From NCBI GenBank assembly GCA_963815295.1, contig CAWFFZ010000001.1, forward strand, positions 434,001 through 498,000: a stretch of DNA of 64,000 nucleotides, read 5' to 3'. Below are positions 18,466 through 26,244 of the stretch, piece after piece. How positions within the stretch are numbered: position 1 is the stretch's first letter; each line of letters begins with the position of its first letter. A program made the translations under genes and the position numbers. This DNA comes from JACDHG01 sp963815295. GTDB taxonomy: Bacteria > Actinomycetota > Actinomycetes > Propionibacteriales > Nocardioidaceae. Below the pieces are notes generated by a model. It was not told the DNA's origin and searched no databases. It saw nothing but the letters and a program-made list of their open reading frames with translations.

Positions 18466-19562
18466 GCAGCGGGGGACTGAGTGTCGAATACCGTCCTGAG
18501 CGAGTAGGCAGCAAACTCCGACTCGCACGGAGGGCCAGTCGTCACGAGCAGCTCCTGCTCGTCGAGATCCATCAACACCGTCGCGCACGTGAGCGACTGC
18601 AGGTCTGGTGGGTCGGCCTCGTTCACATGGCGGCAGACCGAATACGGGAACCCAAGATGATCACGCAAGGCATGAGCGACGTGGTCGCCCGTGACGCCGC
18701 GCTCGGCCGCAGGCGCCGCGAGCAACTGCCGCACTCGCAGGTCCCGGAACAGGGACGACCCGCCGACGTCGTAGAACGCGTCGCGCACGTCGATGCCCGA
18801 CACGAAGTGGTTGGCATGCGCGAGCACACCGTCGGTCGGTAGGACCCGCCCGGTTACGCCGGGAGCCACCTCGAGGTCGATGGCCGTGCCACCGGCTGCA
18901 CCCACGAGCAGGTTGATCGACGCGCTGCGCGGCAGTGACGTCACCTTCAGCGACGGGGAGATCCCGTCCGGTTGGTCGAGCACCGCGCGGATCAGCACGT
19001 GGTAAGGGACACCGCCGGGTATGCCGTCGAGGTCGCAGTGCAGCAGGTTGACGCAGACGCCGACCCCGGCGGAGTTGAGGCCGGACTTGGCAAGCATGCC
19101 GGCTTCGCTGAGGCAGACGATCTCGTGCCCACGCTCATCGCGAGTTGCGAGCACGAGTGAGAAGGGCTGCTGAGTCGGGTACCAGTCCCAGTTCTGCCCC
19201 AGCAAGGTGTGGCCGCTCTCCGTGTGCTCGGGCAGCACCGCGACGCCGGTGCACTCGGTCATTTGCATGCCTGCCGGGAGCATCAGTTCGGTGCGCGCGT
19301 TGAGTGCGTAGATGTCGCCGACCGCGGTGCCGGAGCCTTCGGCGACGGCATCCAACGTCGCGGCGATACGGGGTGTGTAGTCCCACGTCGTGGCCTGGAA
19401 CTCGAGCCCCAGCCGGGTGGCATCGGTGGCTGTCAGGCCGACCGCGCTGAACTTGCGGCGGTAGTCGTCAAGGTTGCCGGCGATGAGGTCGCTGGCCTGC
19501 GCGCCGTAGGTGCCGCCGATCTCGGCAGGGTCGCCGGTGGCAACGATGAGCGGGAGCGTCAT
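18462..19562 (-). CDS. C45-family autoproteolytic acyltransferase/hydrolase
   Basis: 366 residues resembling the acyl-CoA:6-aminopenicillanic-acid acyltransferase (peptidase C45) family. The predicted nucleophile is C104 in MTECTGVAV, which becomes the new N-terminal residue after self-cleavage in this Ntn-hydrolase fold; downstream GQNWDWYP, GLNSAGVGVCVNLL and ANHFVS are typical substrate-pocket strands. Bacterial members hydrolyse or transfer acyl amides; the substrate is unknown. TAAGGT six bases before the ATG suggests leaderless expression. Confidence 0.85.
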   Translation of the reverse strand: MTLPLIVATGDPAEIGGTYGAQASDLIAGNLDDYRRKFSAVGLTATDATRLGLEFQATTWDYTPRIAATLDAVAEGSGTAVGDIYALNARTELMLPAGMQMTECTGVAVLPEHTESGHTLLGQNWDWYPTQQPFSLVLATRDERGHEIVCLSEAGMLAKSGLNSAGVGVCVNLLHCDLDGIPGGVPYHVLIRAVLDQPDGISPSLKVTSLPRSASINLLVGAAGGTAIDLEVAPGVTGRVLPTDGVLAHANHFVSGIDVRDAFYDVGGSSLFRDLRVRQLLAAPAAERGVTGDHVAHALRDHLGFPYSVCRHVNEADPPDLQSLTCATVLMDLDEQELLVTTGPPCESEFAAYSLRTVFDTQSPAA

Positions 19563-19568
19563 ACCCCG

Positions 19569-19574
19569 ACCTTA
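19569..19574 (-). promoter_or_regulatory. -10 box of leaderless C45 hydrolase gene
   Basis: TAAGGT on the minus strand, six bases before ATG 19562. Confidence 0.5.
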
Positions 19575-19661
19575 GTCGGCGACGGTCGCCCAAGCCGCCG
19601 GACGAGACACGTGCGGCACAATCAACACTTACCACTCCCGGTAGCTAGCAAGGGGACATGC

Positions 19662-20193
19662 ATGAACAGCGACACAGCCTCGGCCACTGTCGACCTGTGG
19701 GGCCCTGCCCAGGCACTGGCGATCGCCGACGACGTCTACGCCGTCTACGACACGGTGTTCGGCGACCATCCGGATCCTGAGGTGTGGCGGTCGACGATGT
19801 ACGAACGCCACTGCGCACGCAAAGACTTCCGGCTGGCTACCGCCCACGTAGACCAGCGGACTCGTCGGCTTCGCCTGGGGCTACGTCGGCGAGCGCGGCC
19901 AGTACTGGTCGGACAAGGTCGTCGACGCGCTTCCAGCTGCTGTCACCGATATCTGGGTGGGTGGACACTTCGACTTCGTCGAGCTGGCAGTGCTTCCCCA
20001 CGTACGACGCCGGGGCCTCGGGCGGCGGCTGCACGACTGCTTGTTGGGCGGAGTCTCGGTGCGGCGGGCGCTGCTCGCCACCGAGAACAACACCGAGTCT
20101 CCAGCGGTCCGCCTGTACACCGAGCGCGGCTGGCGCAAGCTCGGCGAGCTCAGCCCCGATATGCAGGTGATGGGCGTCGAGCTGCGGGGATAG
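19662..20193 (+). pseudogene. GNAT acetyltransferase, single frameshift
   Basis: ATG 19662 follows AAGGGG and opens a frame that reads normally for 64 codons, then loses sense after HVDQ. One extra base in 19854-19858 explains this: dropping it gives GLVGFAWGYVGERGQYW and continues through ELAVLPHVRRRGLGRRLHD, the acetyl-CoA-binding loop (RRxGxG) of GNAT enzymes, to ATENNTESPAVRLYTERGW and a stop at 20193. Repaired length is 176 residues. The substrate is unknown. Either a sequencing error or a recently broken gene; everything after the break is well preserved, which favours error. Confidence 0.8.
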
Positions 20194-20196
20194 GGT
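20191..20196 (+). promoter_or_regulatory. -10 box before menB
   Basis: TAGGGT seven bases before ATG 20204; its TAG is also the stop codon of the upstream GNAT gene. No ribosome site precedes menB, consistent with a leaderless start. Confidence 0.45.
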
Positions 20197-20203
20197 CGGC
20201 GAC

Positions 20204-21118
20204 ATGACCGTGGCTCAGGTGTCCGAGACGTTCGACCCTGAAGCATGGCGCGAGGTCGACGGATTCCAAGACCTCACCGACGTGACCTACCATCGCGCGG
20301 TCGACGTGGGGACCGTGCGCATCGCGTTCGACCGACCGGAGATCCGCAACGCGTTCCGCCCGCACACCGTCGACGAGCTCTACCGATGCCTCGACCACGC
20401 GCGGATGTCGCCCGACGTTGGGTGCGTGCTGCTCACCGGCAACGGGCCCTCGGCCCGCGATGGCGGCTGGGCATTCTGCTCCGGCGGTGACCAGCGGATC
20501 CGAGGCAAGTCCGGCTATGTGTACGCCGACGGCGAGACGGCAGACGCCGAGGACAGAGCCAAGCTCGGCCGGCTCCACATCCTCGAGTGCCAGCGGTTGA
20601 TCCGCTTCATGCCCAAGGTGGTGATCTGCGTCGTCCCCGGCTGGGCAGCGGGCGGCGGGCACAGCCTGCATGTCGTCTGTGACCTGACGCTTGCGTCGGC
20701 AGAGTATGCCAGGTTCAAGCAGACAGACGCCGACGTGGCGTCGTTCGACGGCGGCTTCGGTTCGGCGTACCTCGCCCGCCAGGTCGGCCAGAAGTTCGCC
20801 CGCGAGATCTTCTTCCTTGGCGACGAGTACGACGCGGCGGCGGCACACCGGATGGGGATGGTCAACGCCGTCGTCCCCCACGCCGACCTCGAGCGCGTGG
20901 CGCTCGACTGGTCGCGCAAGATCAACGCGAAGTCGCCGACCGCACAGCGGATGCTCAAGTACGCTCTCAACCTCGTCGACGACGGCCTTGTCGGCCAACA
21001 GCTCTTCGCTGGCGAGGCCACCCGACTTGCCTACGGCACCGACGAGGCCGCCGAAGGGCGTGACGCGTTCTTGGAGAGGCGCGCCCCCGACTGGGCGCCC
21101 TACCCCTACTTCTATTGA
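20204..21118 (+). CDS. menB: 1,4-dihydroxy-2-naphthoyl-CoA synthase
   Basis: 304 residues of the crotonase fold, closing the second ring of menaquinone from o-succinylbenzoyl-CoA. Diagnostic segments are the oxyanion loop WAFCSGGDQRIRGKSGY, the second oxyanion strand VPGWAAGGGHSLHVVCDLT, the bicarbonate/catalytic region TDADVASFDGGFGSAYLARQVG and the conserved C-terminal DWAPYPYFY that caps the neighbouring subunit. Works as a cytoplasmic hexamer. No other men gene is in the window, so the pathway is scattered here. Confidence 0.95.
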   Translation: MTVAQVSETFDPEAWREVDGFQDLTDVTYHRAVDVGTVRIAFDRPEIRNAFRPHTVDELYRCLDHARMSPDVGCVLLTGNGPSARDGGWAFCSGGDQRIRGKSGYVYADGETADAEDRAKLGRLHILECQRLIRFMPKVVICVVPGWAAGGGHSLHVVCDLTLASAEYARFKQTDADVASFDGGFGSAYLARQVGQKFAREIFFLGDEYDAAAAHRMGMVNAVVPHADLERVALDWSRKINAKSPTAQRMLKYALNLVDDGLVGQQLFAGEATRLAYGTDEAAEGRDAFLERRAPDWAPYPYFY

Positions 21119-21152
21119 AGGCTGACGCTGGCGTTGCGGCGGACGACTGTTG

Positions 21153-21422
21153 CTAGCTCCACTTTCGGGCGGCGCCTCCGCCAGCCCAGTGCGCGATGTC
21201 GAGTATGAAGCCGAGCGCTACGAACATGAAATCCCAGCCGCCCACTCCCCCAACCGGGCTCCACGAGAGCACGTAGAAGAGCGTGGTGTACGGGAGGATC
21301 AGGAGTCCCAGCAAGGGCACGAAGAAACCGGTGAAGGCCCGGTCGACGAGATCGGAGAAGATCCAGACCAGGATCAGCGCGGCCCGCGGCGCAACCGCTG
21401 CGAGCAACAGCACGAGACACAT
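21153..21422 (-). CDS. small membrane protein, unknown function
   Basis: 89 residues. Two strongly hydrophobic segments (about residues 2-22 and 30-52) and a third weaker one (62-80) make it an integral membrane protein. A WIFSDLVDRAF loop and GGWDFMFVALGFILDIAHW resemble small conserved actinobacterial membrane proteins whose role is unknown. GGAAGGA eight bases before ATG 21422 fixes the start; the open frame further upstream lacks such a site. Confidence 0.7.
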   Translation of the reverse strand: MCLVLLLAAVAPRAALILVWIFSDLVDRAFTGFFVPLLGLLILPYTTLFYVLSWSPVGGVGGWDFMFVALGFILDIAHWAGGGAARKWS

Positions 21423-21777
21423 GGTGGTCCTTCCCGCGATCGACCCGGTGCCTGACGCAGACATCGGCGCACACATCATAAGCAGCCGTCGGTCGCTCCC
21501 TGTGGCGTAATCATCACGTAACGGTGCGTGTCTGGACAAAAGCCGGGACCGCCTCGCATAGTGATCGGTACATCACAAGCACATGGCAGACCGGGCCCGC
21601 GGAGCCTAGAGCCGTTGAGTCGCAGGCCTGCCGCAGCGGGGTAGGTGGGGATGCCATGAAGAAAGCCCGCGCCGCGGCTCTGATTGCCAGACCTATGGCG
21701 GCGGTGAAACCTGACGGTGTGTCGTCAGTGGCTTCGACATGCGGCTACTGGTCGCATTCTGTGGAGGGGTAGCAATT
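21423..21777. other. 355-bp intergenic region between divergent genes
   Basis: Holds the minus-strand ribosome site of the small membrane protein, probable promoters in both directions, and a possible 38-codon upstream ORF (21656-21772) described separately. No RNA gene or clear repeat seen. Confidence 0.5.
21656..21772 (+). CDS. possible small upstream ORF (38 aa)
   Basis: ATG 21656 follows GGTGGGGA five to ten bases upstream and encodes 38 residues beginning MKKARAAALIARP. It stops six bases before the GTG of the copper-oxidase-like gene, and that gene's ribosome site (GGAGGGG) lies inside its last codons, so it could couple translation. The first 13 residues look like a weak signal peptide start. 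No homology recognised; may be chance. Confidence 0.3.
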   Translation: MKKARAAALIARPMAAVKPDGVSSVASTCGYWSHSVEG

Positions 21778-23379
21778 GTGGCGCGACCTTGGCGGTTACC
21801 AGTCAACCGCGCAGCAGCGGTCTGTCTGGCTGCAATGACGGTGGCGACGCTCGCTTCGACGGCGACAGGTGGCGCTAGCGCCTCCAAGAGCTTCCGCTTT
21901 GATGGCGAGAAACTGGCATCAACGCACAGACACACGGTGACACTCGCCACCGAAGCGGTGACGCCGTACGTGCCTGGACCGGGCAGTTGGCGGATTGGGG
22001 GTGTCTTCCCTCGGTCGGTTCACGCATGGGACTTGCCCGGGACCGGCGACGAGCAACTCATCTGTGCCGGATCGGGTAACAGCGTGATTTGGTCGGATGC
22101 CAAGAAGTATGTGTGTTACCGCTACGACCGCGAGTCTCGTGCGCTGACGACCATCTCGACGCCCAACGACTGGTTTTGTAACGGCGCGATCCACATGCAC
22201 GACGGCAAGATTCTGGTTGCCAGCGGCACCGCCGCGTACCCGCTGCGCAACGGTGGGAAGTGGGCGGGTACCTCAACCTCGTACACGTACGATCCAGAAA
22301 GCGGAGCCATCGACAGGCTTGGCGATGTCATCCCGGCGTGGTACCCGGGTCTCCTGGAAGACCAAGTCGGCAATATCTACAAGCATGGCGGGATCCACAA
22401 CGGAACCTTGGTTGACGCCTGGGAGTACCTGCCGGTCGGGTCGCGCAACTGGCAGCGCTTGCCGTGGATCTGGAAGACCCGGAACTACAGCGACATCCGG
22501 CTGGTCGGGAACAGCTTGGGCGCCTACACCGGAGCAAGCAGCTGGCCGTCGGTGGGCGCCAAAGCATCGCTCCTGAACTTGACGACCGGGAAACGCACCT
22601 TGACTCCCGGTCTTCGCCAACCCCTGCTGCGTAAGGCGGCCGCGTCTGTAATGTTGTATCCGGCCCAGGACAAGAGGCTCTTGGTGATCGGCGGCGGCGA
22701 CAGCAAGACCACGACGATTCGCGATGTCGACATGATCGACTACAGCGTCTGGCCGCAACAAGTGCCGTCGTTCGTCCCGAAGGCGCCGCTGCCCACTGGC
22801 ATGCAACTGCTGTTGGCGATAACTCTGCCGAACGGGCAACTGTTCGTCACCGGAGGGAACACAGCTTGGCGGACGGGTTCGGTGATATGGGCAGCCATTT
22901 ATGACCCGTTTACCGATGCTTGGGTCAACGTCGCCCCACCCACGATTCCCCGCAACTACCACTCGACCATCATGGCGGGTTTGGACGGCGAGGTTTCAAC
23001 CTTTGGCGGCAACCCTGCCAACAACAAATACGAGGACCGAGAGGAGATCTACTCACCGTGGTACATGACCCGCCAGCGGCCGTCCATTACCACCACCGCC
23101 TTGCCGGACATGACCTACGGCGGCTCCTACCCCGTCGACGTCCAACTGCCCCCAGACAGCACGCTCGGCTACTTCACCCTCGACCGCGCACGCGCAGACA
23201 CACACACCACCGTCCCAAACCAGCTGATGGCCAACGTTCCGTTCACCCGGGATGCCGCCGGGAGCGTCACGCTGCACGTGCCCAACGACCCGGCCCTGCT
23301 CCCACCGGGTGACTACAAACTCGCGGCCGTCACATCCGACCGCGTGCCATCGATCCAGGTATGGGTACACATCAGCTAG
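21778..23379 (+). CDS. secreted galactose-oxidase-like (DUF1929) copper radical oxidase homologue
   Basis: 533 residues. A signal peptide (Arg-rich start, Ala/Val/Leu core, cleavage after GGASA near residue 35) exports it. The middle is a kelch-type seven-bladed propeller and the last 100 residues form the DUF1929 immunoglobulin-like domain. Galactose-oxidase active-site equivalents are visible: C134 in DWFCNGAIH (the Cys of the Tyr-Cys cofactor), a Tyr in AWYPG, Y394-H395 in NYHSTIM and a His in DTHTTVP. If copper is bound it oxidises a primary alcohol of a glycan or glyoxal to an aldehyde. GGAGGGG eight bases before GTG 21778 decides the start over the upstream ATG 21739. It is followed by a glycosidase-like gene; both are less GC-rich than neighbours. 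Confidence 0.85.
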   Translation: MARPWRLPVNRAAAVCLAAMTVATLASTATGGASASKSFRFDGEKLASTHRHTVTLATEAVTPYVPGPGSWRIGGVFPRSVHAWDLPGTGDEQLICAGSGNSVIWSDAKKYVCYRYDRESRALTTISTPNDWFCNGAIHMHDGKILVASGTAAYPLRNGGKWAGTSTSYTYDPESGAIDRLGDVIPAWYPGLLEDQVGNIYKHGGIHNGTLVDAWEYLPVGSRNWQRLPWIWKTRNYSDIRLVGNSLGAYTGASSWPSVGAKASLLNLTTGKRTLTPGLRQPLLRKAAASVMLYPAQDKRLLVIGGGDSKTTTIRDVDMIDYSVWPQQVPSFVPKAPLPTGMQLLLAITLPNGQLFVTGGNTAWRTGSVIWAAIYDPFTDAWVNVAPPTIPRNYHSTIMAGLDGEVSTFGGNPANNKYEDREEIYSPWYMTRQRPSITTTALPDMTYGGSYPVDVQLPPDSTLGYFTLDRARADTHTTVPNQLMANVPFTRDAAGSVTLHVPNDPALLPPGDYKLAAVTSDRVPSIQVWVHIS

Positions 23380-23424
23380 CGAATTGCAGCATGCGGTCGA
23401 CTCGCGGTCGATGCGTTCAAGGGC

Positions 23425-23430
23425 TAGCAT
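23425..23430 (+). promoter_or_regulatory. -10 box before Tat glycosidase-like gene
   Basis: TAGCAT, six bases before GTG 23437; no ribosome site is present, so the gene may be leaderless rather than read from the upstream mRNA only. Confidence 0.45.
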
Positions 23431-23436
23431 GTTGCC

Positions 23437-24729
23437 GTGTCTGAATCTGCCGAATCAGGCTCATCTGGGCTTTCGCGGCGAGGCTTCCTTGCCGTAGGTG
23501 TCGCGGGCTTGTCTGCTACCGCGGTTCCAGCACTCAGCGGCGTCGGTGCCTCTAGTGCTGTTGCCGCTTTGCCCACCGTTCAGCCCATCTCGTCGCACGC
23601 CGCGTATTCCGCGCTCGGAGTCTGCGCCCTTCCGCAGAAGGTGACCTCGCCGTACGCGTACGTCAGTCAGTGGATGGCCGCTTTGGCGCAGACTGGCGCC
23701 ACGTACTTCAGGGGCAGGTATGACCACGAACTCTCGGCTACGGCACAGACCACGAGCGCGGCACGCACATACAACATCAAGTGGGGAATGACGGTCTGCC
23801 CCGACCTGTCCTTCCCGGATTCCCTGCTGGTTGAGCGAATCAAGCACATCGCCGCAAACTCGGCAGACCGATGTCTGTACATCGAGGGCATCAACGAGCC
23901 TAACTACATCCGCTCAACGGGAGGGGTGCCTACAAACTGGGCACCGCGCACCGTCGCCAAGCAACGGGTCATCTGGCAGACGGTCAAGGGCGATGCACGC
24001 TTGTCCCACGTCAAGGTTCTCGGTCCCAAGCTGCAGGCGGTTGTCGGTACCGAGAGTCACTACCGAGCCTTGGGTGAAGCTGGGATCGCGCAGTACATGG
24101 ATATCGCAGCCCTCCCCAACTACCCGTCTGGACTCCCCCCCTATCCCCCCGTTTTTAATCAGCGGCTCAACTGGATCAGGCAGTATTGGGGCGCCAAGCC
24201 CGCTTGGATCAGTGAAACCGGTTATACCAACGCACTGGCCGCTTCCGCGTCCCCAAGCGTTCCCGAGGATGTCGCAGGCATCTACGCGCCATCACTACTT
24301 CTCGAGGCGGTGAAGCAGGGCTGCCGAGTTGTGGTCTTCGAGCTGCTCGACAGCCCCAACCCAGCCAAGGACAACGTTCAGCACAACTACGGGATTCTCG
24401 CAATGCAAAGCGGTAAAGCACCGCCTTGGCGTTGGAAGCCGATTGCCAACAGTCTGCGCTCGTTCCTGTCCGCTTTGAAGGACCCGGGACCGGCATACAC
24501 CCCCGCCGCGATCCAACTATCAGTGACTTCATCGGCAAGCGATGTGCAGACAACTGTCACCGCGAAACGAACCGGTAGCGCAACGGTGCACCTCAGACGC
24601 GCAAAGAGCTGTTGGGATCCGTCAACCAAGAGACGGCTTGCCGTACCTGAGGTGGCGGTCAGGATTGAGACTCCACAAAGCATCCGCACCGTCATGGTGG
24701 ACCACCATCTTCGCTCGGTTCCTCTGTAG
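23437..24729 (+). CDS. Tat-exported TIM-barrel glycoside-hydrolase-like protein
   Basis: 430 residues. A twin-arginine signal (SRRGFLAVG followed by an Ala/Val-rich core) sends the folded protein out. The body has a clan GH-A layout: putative acid/base E154 in EGINEPN and nucleophile E260 in WISETGYTN, about 106 residues apart as in retaining GH-A glycosidases, then a VVVFELLDSPN strand. The C-terminal 80 residues look like a small beta-domain with an SCWDPSTKRR segment. It is clearly related to the protein at 54560-55822. Substrate unknown; the preceding copper oxidase suggests a shared extracellular glycan. I could not place it in a numbered GH family. Confidence 0.75.
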   Translation: MSESAESGSSGLSRRGFLAVGVAGLSATAVPALSGVGASSAVAALPTVQPISSHAAYSALGVCALPQKVTSPYAYVSQWMAALAQTGATYFRGRYDHELSATAQTTSAARTYNIKWGMTVCPDLSFPDSLLVERIKHIAANSADRCLYIEGINEPNYIRSTGGVPTNWAPRTVAKQRVIWQTVKGDARLSHVKVLGPKLQAVVGTESHYRALGEAGIAQYMDIAALPNYPSGLPPYPPVFNQRLNWIRQYWGAKPAWISETGYTNALAASASPSVPEDVAGIYAPSLLLEAVKQGCRVVVFELLDSPNPAKDNVQHNYGILAMQSGKAPPWRWKPIANSLRSFLSALKDPGPAYTPAAIQLSVTSSASDVQTTVTAKRTGSATVHLRRAKSCWDPSTKRRLAVPEVAVRIETPQSIRTVMVDHHLRSVPL

Positions 24730-24814
24730 CAGGTCGGCCACCTCCTCGATCGTCAACTGAGAACTGATTGCGAGACACCGCGCCCCGGTGGTGTCGCTTG
24801 CCACGCCTGTGCCT

Positions 24815-24820
24815 TAGGTT
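24815..24820 (+). promoter_or_regulatory. -10 box of leaderless pntAA operon
   Basis: TAGGTT, six bases before GTG 24827, with no ribosome site between; a clear example of the leaderless layout. Confidence 0.6.
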
Positions 24821-24826
24821 CGGCAC

Positions 24827-25951
24827 GTGTTGGTCGCAGTGGTGAGAGAGTCCGTCGACGGCGAGGCGCGGGTGGCGATGGTGCCGGAGCTCGTGTCCAA
24901 GCTGACTGCGCTCGGCTATGACGTTGCAGTCGAGCCGGGTGCCGGCACGGCGGCGCAGCACTTCGACGACGAGTACGTCTCGGCGGGTGCCACCGTGGAC
25001 GACAACGCCCTCAGCTCGGCCGATGTCGTGCTCTCGGTACAGCCGCTGAGCAGTGGTCAGGTGCGCACGCTGCGGCCTGGGGCGGCGACGTTCTCCTTCC
25101 TGCCGACGATGCAGGCGCTTGACCTGGTGGCCGAGCTACGCGACTGCAACGTCACGACGTTCGCGATGGAGCTGGTGCCGCGGATCTCCCGGGCCCAGTC
25201 GATGGATGCTCTCAGCTCGCAGGCACTCGTCGCGGGCTACCGCTGCGCGATCGTGGCGGCCGGCCGGCTGCGCCGTTTCTTCCCCCTCAACATGACCGCC
25301 GCCGGGACGGTCCCGCCGGCCGAGGTGGTCGTGCTCGGCGCCGGCGTTGCTGGGCTGCAGGCGATCGCGACCTCGAAACGGCTCGGTGCCGTCGTCAAGG
25401 CTTACGACGTCAGGGCCGCCGCGGCCGAGGAGATCCGCTCGATGGGTGCCGTCGCCATCGAACTCGAGCTCGACACGCTCGAGGGTGCCGGCGGCTACGC
25501 CCGTGAGATGAACGAAGAGCGCGCAGAGCGGCAGCGCGAGCTGCTGGCGCCGTACATCGCAGCCGCCGATGCCCTCATCACGACAGCTGCCGTGCCCGGG
25601 CGGCCCGCTCCAAAACTGGTCACCGCGGCGATGGTCGAAGCGATGAAGCCAGGCTCCGTCGTCGTTGACCTGGCCGCCGAGTCAGGCGGCAACGTGGAGG
25701 GCTCTGTCCCGGGAAGCGTCGTACAGGTCGGTGGAGCCCAGATCTGGGGCGCGTCGAACGTGCCGAGCCAGATGCCGGGTCCGGCCAGCAAGCTGTACGC
25801 GCAGAACCTCGTCAACATCGTCACCTTGATGACCGGCGACGAGGGGTTCGCACCCGACTTCGATGACGAGGTTGTGGCCGGATCGTGCGTGACCCATGCG
25901 GGCGAGATCCGTCACGCACCAACCCGTGAGGCCATGGAGGACCGCGCATGA
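24827..25951 (+). CDS. pntAA: NAD(P) transhydrogenase alpha subunit, part 1 (NAD-binding dI)
   Basis: 374 residues, the soluble domain I that binds NAD(H). N-terminal AVVRESVDGEARVAMVPE and the Rossmann motif VVVLGAGVAGLQAIATSKRLGAVVKAYDVR near residue 170 are typical, as are SSQALVAGYR and the C-terminal LYAQNLVNIV. It works with the two membrane genes that follow to couple hydride transfer from NADH to NADP+ with proton entry. Its stop overlaps the next start by four bases. Split alpha subunit (two genes) is the usual actinobacterial form. Confidence 0.94.
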   Translation: MLVAVVRESVDGEARVAMVPELVSKLTALGYDVAVEPGAGTAAQHFDDEYVSAGATVDDNALSSADVVLSVQPLSSGQVRTLRPGAATFSFLPTMQALDLVAELRDCNVTTFAMELVPRISRAQSMDALSSQALVAGYRCAIVAAGRLRRFFPLNMTAAGTVPPAEVVVLGAGVAGLQAIATSKRLGAVVKAYDVRAAAAEEIRSMGAVAIELELDTLEGAGGYAREMNEERAERQRELLAPYIAAADALITTAAVPGRPAPKLVTAAMVEAMKPGSVVVDLAAESGGNVEGSVPGSVVQVGGAQIWGASNVPSQMPGPASKLYAQNLVNIVTLMTGDEGFAPDFDDEVVAGSCVTHAGEIRHAPTREAMEDRA

Positions 25952-26244
25952 GTCAAGCCGACCTGATCTGGCTGACGTTCTTCGTCTTGAGCGTTTTTGT
26001 CGGCATCGAGGTGATCTCCAAGGTTTCCTCGACTCTGCACACGCCGCTGATGTCGGGAGCCAACGCCATTCACGGCATCATCTTGGTCGGCGCGATCGTG
26101 GTGACGGGTGTTGCCGAATCGAATGTCGCCATCGGCGTCGGCTTGGTCGCCATCGTGCTCGCCACCGTCAACATGGTCGGTGGCTTCGTGGTCACCGACC
26201 GGATGCTGCAGATGTTCGTCCGACGGAAGGAGCCGCGCGCATGA
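25948..26244 (+). CDS. pntAB: NAD(P) transhydrogenase alpha subunit, part 2 (membrane)
   Basis: 98 residues with three to four transmembrane helices; the motif TLHTPLMSGANAIHGIILVGAI is the conserved proton-channel helix region of the alpha subunit's membrane part. ATGA overlaps at both ends (start 25948 with pntAA, stop with pntB) show strict operon coupling. Confidence 0.94.
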   Translation: MSQADLIWLTFFVLSVFVGIEVISKVSSTLHTPLMSGANAIHGIILVGAIVVTGVAESNVAIGVGLVAIVLATVNMVGGFVVTDRMLQMFVRRKEPRA

